Below are positions 58,259 through 64,000 of a stretch of 64,000 nucleotides of DNA, piece by piece. The notes under the pieces are model-generated. The model saw only the letters and a program-made list of their open reading frames with translations, ran no database searches and had not been told where the DNA came from. The position numbers were made by a program, and so were the translations under genes. Position 1 is the first letter of the stretch. The number at the start of each line of letters is the position of its first letter. This DNA is from Flammeovirga pacifica (GTDB lineage: Bacteria; Bacteroidota; Bacteroidia; Cytophagales; Flammeovirgaceae): assembly GCF_000807855.2 (NCBI RefSeq), contig NZ_JRYR02000001.1:3533175-3597174 (forward strand), written 5' to 3'.

Positions 58259-58969
58259 TTAGATTTCAACTTTTGTAATGTTTGTATTTTGCTCATCTTT
58301 TTCAATTAGACCATCTCTAAGTCTAACAATACGATGTGCGTAATTGGCAATATCTTCTTCGTGAGTTACCATAATAATGGTATTACCTTTCTGATGTAAC
58401 TCATCAAATATGCCCATAATTTCATAAGAAGTTTTAGTATCCAATGCCCCTGTTGGCTCATCGGCTAGAATAATACTTGGATTGTTTACCAATGCTCTTG
58501 CTATTGCCACACGTTGACGTTGTCCACCAGATAGTTCATTAGGTTTGTGGTTTACTCTGTCTCCTAACCCCACAGCATCTAAAGATTTTTGAGCACGTTC
58601 TAAGCGTTCCTCTTTACTTATTCCTGCGTACACCAAAGGCAGGGCGACATTATCAAGTATGGTAGATCGAGGTAACAAATTAAAAGATTGGAATACAAAG
58701 CCAATTTCTTTATTTCTTACCATTGCTAGCTCATTTTCTGTCATGTCACTTACATCTTGGCTATTCAACCAATATTCTCCATTACTGGGTGTATCTAGAC
58801 AGCCAACAATATTCATTAAGGTAGATTTCCCAGAACCTGATGGTCCCATAAAAGCCACATATTCTCCCCTGTTAATAGTAATATCAACAGTTTGAAGAGC
58901 TCTGATTATTTCGGTACCCATTTTATAGATTCGAGAGATACCTTTAGTTTGAATGACATGGTTTGACAT
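58259..58969 (-). CDS. ABC transporter ATP-binding protein (MacB/LolD type)
   Basis: 236 residues. Walker [13 protein letters not shown] (about 44-55), Q-loop VFQSFNLLP, signature [15 protein letters not shown] and Walker [12 protein letters not shown] are complete. The family couples ATP to extrusion or lipoprotein release through an FtsX-type permease. No such permease is adjacent; instead a large membrane/TPR protein lies 18 bases upstream on the same strand. Confidence 0.92.
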   Translation of the reverse strand: MSNHVIQTKGISRIYKMGTEIIRALQTVDITINRGEYVAFMGPSGSGKSTLMNIVGCLDTPSNGEYWLNSQDVSDMTENELAMVRNKEIGFVFQSFNLLPRSTILDNVALPLVYAGISKEERLERAQKSLDAVGLGDRVNHKPNELSGGQRQRVAIARALVNNPSIILADEPTGALDTKTSYEIMGIFDELHQKGNTIIMVTHEEDIANYAHRIVRLRDGLIEKDEQNTNITKVEI

Positions 58970-58987
58970 ATTGACGCTAGTTTATTA

Positions 58988-61927
58988 TTAATTCCAAGTG
59001 TTGATTTTTTTGTTGTAATCCTCAATCAAGTCGGAATATAATGTATTTATTCTTTCTGTGGCCTTTTCATCAAGATTATATTCAGATTCTACAAGAATAT
59101 CACTGGCAAAATCTTTCATCCCTTTCGGGATAGTTACCTGTAAATAATTACTTACGTTTAATTCTGAATACGGATTTAAATCAACAGCATCACTTGCCCA
59201 ATTAAAGGCATCTTGATCCTTATCTTTTTTCACTAATTGATGAATAATATATTTTTGATAAGAAGAATTTAAAAATAAATTATCAGATAAATAGATGGAT
59301 GTATCTTGTGTTATCAGATGATTAGCAAATTCTACTATCGATGATGTTGACTCTTTCAATATTTCTTTTTGATGGATAGGTAAATTAGATTCATACTGAA
59401 TAGTAACAATCTTAGCATTTAAATCCTCTGAAATATCAAATTGTTTATCAAATAAAGAAATTAACTGAGGTATTGATTGAGGCGAATTATTAGAACGATC
59501 ATGTAATATCATACTAAACAAATCTTCTCTATTACTTATGATAGATAAACCTTTTAACGACTCGATAATATCTCTATCATTCATTAATTGATAATTAAAC
59601 AATAATTGATAGAAATAATCTTTCTCAGAGAATTCATTCAGCGATTTAGTTTTTACATAATGATGAATCAACTTCATGTCACTCTCCTCAATTATGTTGA
59701 GTTTTTTACAAAATTCAAATAATTGAATGGATTTATCTTTATCACCTAAAATACTATAAGTAATGGCTAATGGATAGATAGCTGACTTCTGTCCCAATTT
59801 CCACGCTTCTGTTAGTTTATGTTCTGCAAGAATGTACTGATCGGCCTTTAGAGCCTCCAAACCAATAAGGAAGTTATAGTAGCCATTTACTGTGCCGTAA
59901 CGAGAATTTAATTCTTTAAAAGCTTTCAAAAACTCTTTCTGATTACCTATTGATTTTTGAGTCCATCCATAAGCAAATAACAACTGTTGTTTGTAATCGC
60001 TATTATTCAAATTTATATATTTTAAAATGGATGAAGAAATATCCTCAGGTTGATCTTTTAAAGAATTATTGAGAGCATAATTATAGATGTAACTTACCTC
60101 ATCACCATTCAAAATACTATCATTGACTAATTCAGGAATGAAATTTTGAGCTGAAGCAATCATTTCAGAATTTAGAAGAGCCATTTGATTGACCCCTTCT
60201 ATTATTGAAGATTGATCAGAAATTTCAGATAGATGTTTTTTATCAATTTCATTTTTTGCTAATGTAGAAATAGCAATATAATTCCCTTTTAATGTTTTAG
60301 TAAACTCCCTATTTAAGTCAATACCATAGTTTAGGTAAAAGAGAGCACTATCCATTTCATTGATATTCAAAAATCCGAGACCTAAATTATTGGCGATAAT
60401 CTCTGATTTTGGATATTTATTTAACCCCTCTTTTAAAACTAGAATAGCTTCTAGAAAATTATTTTTATCGATTTCTAAAGAAGCAGATTTAATATAAGCT
60501 TGTTCTAATTGCTCTCCTTTGTAAGCATTTTTATAGGCTACACTTGCAACAATTTTATTTTTATTCATTTCAGCAATTTGTCCAAGCATATAACTAGAAT
60601 GAAAGTTACCAAAATGATGTGTAGAGCCTTTTATAAAATAACTTTCCGCTAAGAAGTTTTGCCCGTTAATATATTCGAGATCTCCTAAATTGTTGTAATA
60701 AGAAGCTTTTATGTGTTTATAAGGCTTGAAGCTATTGAGAAATAGTAACCCAAACACAAAAAGTAATCCTACTCCCCAGGTCGATAAGAAGTCAACATTT
60801 CTAGGTTGGAAGGCAACTTTATATACTTGGAGGTTTTTCTTTAAAACATCATAAAAATTATAAAGGATATAAATTAAGAAAATAGCACCAAAACCGAGCA
60901 TACTAACTACTACCATTTGTTCTGTAGCACTGATGAAAGATTCATCATAAGTGGTTTTATGAAAAGCTATAGTCGATAATCCAATAATTGCACCACTGAT
61001 ATATATCCAAAATAAAGTGCTTTTATCTCTCAAACCTGCAGCAAATAATTCTTCTTGTTGTTTTATTACCCAAAGTCCTACAAATGTGGCAATAAGTAAT
61101 AAAATGATAGGTGTTAGGTAGTAAATTTGAAAATCTTGTTGGTAATAGATAACTACATAACAATACAATAAGTCTAATAAATAGACTACATAGAAAAAGA
61201 TAAAATGCTTAAAACTATCACCTGATCCACCCATATTTTTAAAAGTAGCTAAAAACAATATTCCGAAGGGAATAGCCATGCTACTAAAAATGACAAATAC
61301 TAAAGTGATAATAGATAAACTAGGAAGACAATAGGTGATACTCTCAATAAACCATAGCTTATTTGATGTGAAATATTGTATAAATAGTGTTATTCCAATA
61401 TTCAAAATGAAAAATGTAAAGAACCTTTTAGGGAAACTAATATGTTGATTTACATGGAAATAATAGCTAATTCCTAGAAATGCCATGAGTACAAGCGCTG
61501 TGAATGCTTTATCATGTATTTGATGTAAAATATGAAGATTTTCAAAATGAAAAGTACCTATTAGCAATGCAAATACACCAAAGAACATGGCGTGGTATAT
61601 TTTGGTTAAACCAGAAATACTTGATAAGTAAATGGCAAAACTAAAAATCAATATTATACCATAGATGCTATAATGTTGAGGAGAGTAATCTAAAGGAAGT
61701 GCTTTAAATTCTTCGATTAGCAAAAAAGAATCCCCTTGAATATTGAAATAAGTGCCAAATTTTTCAAAATCAAATAATGGTGTTTTTATATTTTCAATAA
61801 TATTTTTTGTCGACCATCCAACTCTTTCTGATACGGATACCAAATAGAGAATACATAGTACTATTGAGTTGGCGATTAGAATCCCTAAGCTAATATTATG
61901 AAGTGGTTTAAAACTTTTTTTTGTCAT
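58988..61927 (-). CDS. Large multi-TM protein with TPR-rich C-terminal half
   Basis: 979 residues from ATG 61927 (a TTG 21 bases upstream is also in frame). About 11 TM helices lie in the first ~420 residues, followed by ~550 residues of TPR-like helical repeats (SYMLGQIAEMNKNKIVASVA, EIIANNLGLGFLNINEMDSA, AIYPLAITYSILGDKDKSI). No catalytic motif seen. The order TM then TPR resembles O-antigen-ligase/Oatp-like or secretion-related proteins of Bacteroidota, but a match could not be confirmed. In an operon with the ABC ATPase and the cobalamin enzyme. Confidence 0.75.
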   Translation of the reverse strand: MTKKSFKPLHNISLGILIANSIVLCILYLVSVSERVGWSTKNIIENIKTPLFDFEKFGTYFNIQGDSFLLIEEFKALPLDYSPQHYSIYGIILIFSFAIYLSSISGLTKIYHAMFFGVFALLIGTFHFENLHILHQIHDKAFTALVLMAFLGISYYFHVNQHISFPKRFFTFFILNIGITLFIQYFTSNKLWFIESITYCLPSLSIITLVFVIFSSMAIPFGILFLATFKNMGGSGDSFKHFIFFYVVYLLDLLYCYVVIYYQQDFQIYYLTPIILLLIATFVGLWVIKQQEELFAAGLRDKSTLFWIYISGAIIGLSTIAFHKTTYDESFISATEQMVVVSMLGFGAIFLIYILYNFYDVLKKNLQVYKVAFQPRNVDFLSTWGVGLLFVFGLLFLNSFKPYKHIKASYYNNLGDLEYINGQNFLAESYFIKGSTHHFGNFHSSYMLGQIAEMNKNKIVASVAYKNAYKGEQLEQAYIKSASLEIDKNNFLEAILVLKEGLNKYPKSEIIANNLGLGFLNINEMDSALFYLNYGIDLNREFTKTLKGNYIAISTLAKNEIDKKHLSEISDQSSIIEGVNQMALLNSEMIASAQNFIPELVNDSILNGDEVSYIYNYALNNSLKDQPEDISSSILKYINLNNSDYKQQLLFAYGWTQKSIGNQKEFLKAFKELNSRYGTVNGYYNFLIGLEALKADQYILAEHKLTEAWKLGQKSAIYPLAITYSILGDKDKSIQLFEFCKKLNIIEESDMKLIHHYVKTKSLNEFSEKDYFYQLLFNYQLMNDRDIIESLKGLSIISNREDLFSMILHDRSNNSPQSIPQLISLFDKQFDISEDLNAKIVTIQYESNLPIHQKEILKESTSSIVEFANHLITQDTSIYLSDNLFLNSSYQKYIIHQLVKKDKDQDAFNWASDAVDLNPYSELNVSNYLQVTIPKGMKDFASDILVESEYNLDEKATERINTLYSDLIEDYNKKINTWN

Positions 61928-62177
61928 GGTTGGATAAGTAATTTGCAATTTAGTCTAACAAAAATACAATTAATTTAATTTGTTTTCTTAAAGCACTGAA
62001 AAATACGTTAATGCCTGCAATCGGTTTCGCTTAATTGTACTTTTTTTATTTACTTTGTATGTGTGATATTATGCTAATAAAACACAAAAACTAACCAATA
62101 ATGAATTATTTACTGGTTTAATAATTTTAAATCAAACTATCATTTAAAATAAATCTATAACCTTGGAAATACAAGAA

Positions 62178-63737
62178 ATGACAACAACCGCAAATTTTCT
62201 GCCGGAAGACTTAGAGTTAATGAAGCAGAAAGAAATTTCTCTGGAAACAGTTGAAAAACAATTAAACTACTTTAGACGAGGATTTGAATATGCTAATATT
62301 ATCCGACCAGCTACCCTTGGAGATGGCGTTATCAAGTTAACAAATGAGGAAATTAATGTTTTTGTAGACAGATATGACAAAATAATTAAAGGTAGAACTT
62401 TAATGAAGTTTGTACCTGCGTCTGGAGCTGCTACTCGTATGTTTAAAGCATTATTAGAATTTAAAAATGATTTAGAAGCGAAAGATGTTTTTACTGAACC
62501 TGACTTAGAAAGAAGTAAAGGTATGGTAGCAGATTTTTTCAATAATATTATTCACTTCCCTCTTTACACAGAAATCTATTCAGAAGTTGCTCAAAAACTT
62601 GGTAATTTAGATGTCTTAGTTGCTAATAAAGAATATAAAAAAATATTAGAAGCCACTTTTTCTAGTGATCGTTTGCATTTAGCAAACCGTCCAAAAGGTT
62701 TAATTGGTTTTCATAAATACAATGGAGAGGTAAGAACACCAGTTCAAGAACATATGATTGAAGGGGTGCATTACGCTAAAGATGAAAAAGGAAAAGTGAA
62801 TTTACATTTTACCGTTTCTCCAGAACACTTTAAACAATTTGTAGAACTGACTAATGTTTACAAAGAAGTTTATAGTAAGCGATATGATGCTGAATTCGAT
62901 ATTACTTTTTCTACACAAAAATCTTCTACAGATACAATTGCTGTAACTGCAGACAATGAACCATTCAGAAAAGAAGAAGATGGAGAATTGTTATTTAGAC
63001 CTGGAGGTCACGGTGCATTATTAGAAAATTTAAATGATATTGATGATGATATCATCTTTATCAAAAATATCGATAACGTGACCACTGACCGTCTTAAAGA
63101 CGATACATATAGATATAAAAAAGCCTTAGCAAGTATTTTAGTAGAAACTCAAGAGACAATTTTCTCTTTCTTGAGAAGATATGAGGCAGGGGATAGAAGT
63201 GAGGAAATTACTTCAGAAGTGATTGAGTTCTGTATGAAACGACTTGGTTGGAGCCTTGGTGAGGAATTGAGTGGTTTATCATCAAAAGAAATTGAAGATT
63301 ACTTCTTCCAGAAACTAAATAGACCTATTAGAGTTTGTGGAATGGTAAAGAATGAAGGTGAGCCTGGTGGTGGTCCTTTCTGGTTAAAAGACGGAGAGCA
63401 TAGATCTTTACAGATTGTAGAATCAGCGCAGATTAACTATTCTAACCCTGTTAGACGTGAAATCGCAAACTCTTCTACTCACTTTAATCCTGTAGATTTA
63501 GTGTGTGGTGTGAAAAACTATAAAGGAGAGAAATTTGACTTGCTAGAGTTCCGTAATGAAAATGCAGGTTTTATTACTCACAAGTCAAGGGAAGGTCAAG
63601 AAATCCAAGCGATTGAATTACCAGGCCTTTGGAATGGTTCAATGGCTTATTGGACTACTTTATTTGTTGAGGTTCCTGTTTCTACATTTACACCTGTGAA
63701 AACAGTAAACGACCTTTTAAGACCTGAACATAGATAA
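62178..63737 (+). CDS. DUF4301 family protein
   Basis: 519 residues from ATG 62178 (a TTG at 62163 is in frame). The family is common in Bacteroidota and its function is not established. The segment KFVPASGAATRMFKAL resembles the nucleotide-binding loop of sugar-nucleotidyltransferases, and later motifs RPGGHGALLENLNDI and EPGGGPFWLKD also fit a nucleotide-sugar enzyme fold. It therefore may be a nucleotidyltransferase; that is an inference. Single-gene unit with a terminator. Confidence 0.8.
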   Translation: MTTTANFLPEDLELMKQKEISLETVEKQLNYFRRGFEYANIIRPATLGDGVIKLTNEEINVFVDRYDKIIKGRTLMKFVPASGAATRMFKALLEFKNDLEAKDVFTEPDLERSKGMVADFFNNIIHFPLYTEIYSEVAQKLGNLDVLVANKEYKKILEATFSSDRLHLANRPKGLIGFHKYNGEVRTPVQEHMIEGVHYAKDEKGKVNLHFTVSPEHFKQFVELTNVYKEVYSKRYDAEFDITFSTQKSSTDTIAVTADNEPFRKEEDGELLFRPGGHGALLENLNDIDDDIIFIKNIDNVTTDRLKDDTYRYKKALASILVETQETIFSFLRRYEAGDRSEEITSEVIEFCMKRLGWSLGEELSGLSSKEIEDYFFQKLNRPIRVCGMVKNEGEPGGGPFWLKDGEHRSLQIVESAQINYSNPVRREIANSSTHFNPVDLVCGVKNYKGEKFDLLEFRNENAGFITHKSREGQEIQAIELPGLWNGSMAYWTTLFVEVPVSTFTPVKTVNDLLRPEHR

Positions 63738-63772
63738 TATTAAACCATTACAAGGTTTATTTTAGATATATA

Positions 63773-63806
63773 AGACTGATAACTTTATGGTTATCAGTCT
63801 TTTTTA
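63773..63806 (+). terminator. Terminator after the DUF4301 gene
   Basis: AGACTGATAAC / GTTATCAGTCT perfect stem, T run. Confidence 0.92.
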
Positions 63807-63847
63807 TTGGTGTTGATTTTTATTTAATATAATAATTCAAAGAAATA

Positions 63848-63878
63848 GTTGCATTCTAAAAAAGTACGCTTACCTTTG
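63848..63878 (+). promoter_or_regulatory. Strong stable-RNA-type promoter at the window end
   Basis: TTG at 63849-63851, 19 bases, TACCTTTG at 63871-63878. The initiation region (GCACTCCCTTCAAACGGAAG) resembles the tRNA promoter at 2433. The transcribed gene lies beyond the window; the last 120 bases hold no gene. Confidence 0.6.
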
Positions 63879-64000
63879 CACTCCCTTCAAACGGAAGGCT
63901 AACTAATAAAAGACGTAAGTAGTCTTATTCTACAGTACTCTTTTATTTGACATAATGTAAAGAAGAACAGCAATTCAAATTAAAATCCAAATGAAATTTA

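Overview
The window is AT-rich DNA of a Bacteroidota bacterium, most likely a marine Cytophagales relative such as the Flammeovirga group. This placement rests on -33/-7 promoters of the TTTG-N19/20-TAnnTTTG type, little use of Shine-Dalgarno sequences, two-component-style TPR and HPt-like proteins, a lipoprotein-anchored alpha-amylase, and family content (DUF4301, MnmD, a GH3/serine-hydrolase fusion). The genus is an inference.

Layout. 1-13.6 kb is host chromosome: the end of a TPR protein, an HPt-like small protein, a tRNA cluster (Gly-Leu-Gly), a PpiD-like foldase, mnmD, nadD, and then a small carbohydrate locus. That locus holds a signal-peptide/two starch-binding-domain/7-TM/AraC regulator and a secreted lipoprotein GH13 alpha-amylase, flanked by two paralogous outer-membrane proteins. 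13.7-51.1 kb is an integrated tailed prophage of about 37.3 kb, inserted in the 3' end of one copy of a tandem tRNA-Arg(ACG) array. 51.3-64 kb is host again: a GH3-like/beta-lactamase-fold exported enzyme, S-adenosylhomocysteine hydrolase, a GH73-type glucosaminidase, a cobalamin adenosyltransferase, an ABC ATPase with a large membrane/TPR partner, and a DUF4301 protein.

Prophage. From attL rightwards come a CI-like repressor (minus strand) with an operator region, an early block with a membrane protein, a coiled-coil gene packed with AAACGCT repeats and a winged-helix replication-type protein, and several small unknown genes. The late block runs protease-scaffold, major capsid, tail tube, tape measure, an internal lysis cassette (membrane protein plus M15 endolysin), TerS, TerL, tail-tube-like/receptor-type protein, portal and connector or tail genes. 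A second XRE regulator, a 1,199-residue primase-helicase and an iteron-like TTGGAAA array (candidate origin) follow. The right end has a membrane-protein pair, a minus-strand regulatory block with a Gp88-family protein controlled from repeated 27-bp operators, and a tyrosine integrase with a second, degenerate recombinase-like protein next to attR.

The most unusual items are: the transmembrane starch-sensing AraC regulator beside the amylase; a prophage-wide inverted-repeat operator (GAATCA-NN-TGATTC) at four intergenic sites; two separate candidate replication repeat clusters; three proteins sharing one tail-tube-like signature, one of them fused to a long receptor-like domain; and a degenerate recombinase paralogue downstream of the integrase. 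All family calls were made by eye from motifs; no database search was run.
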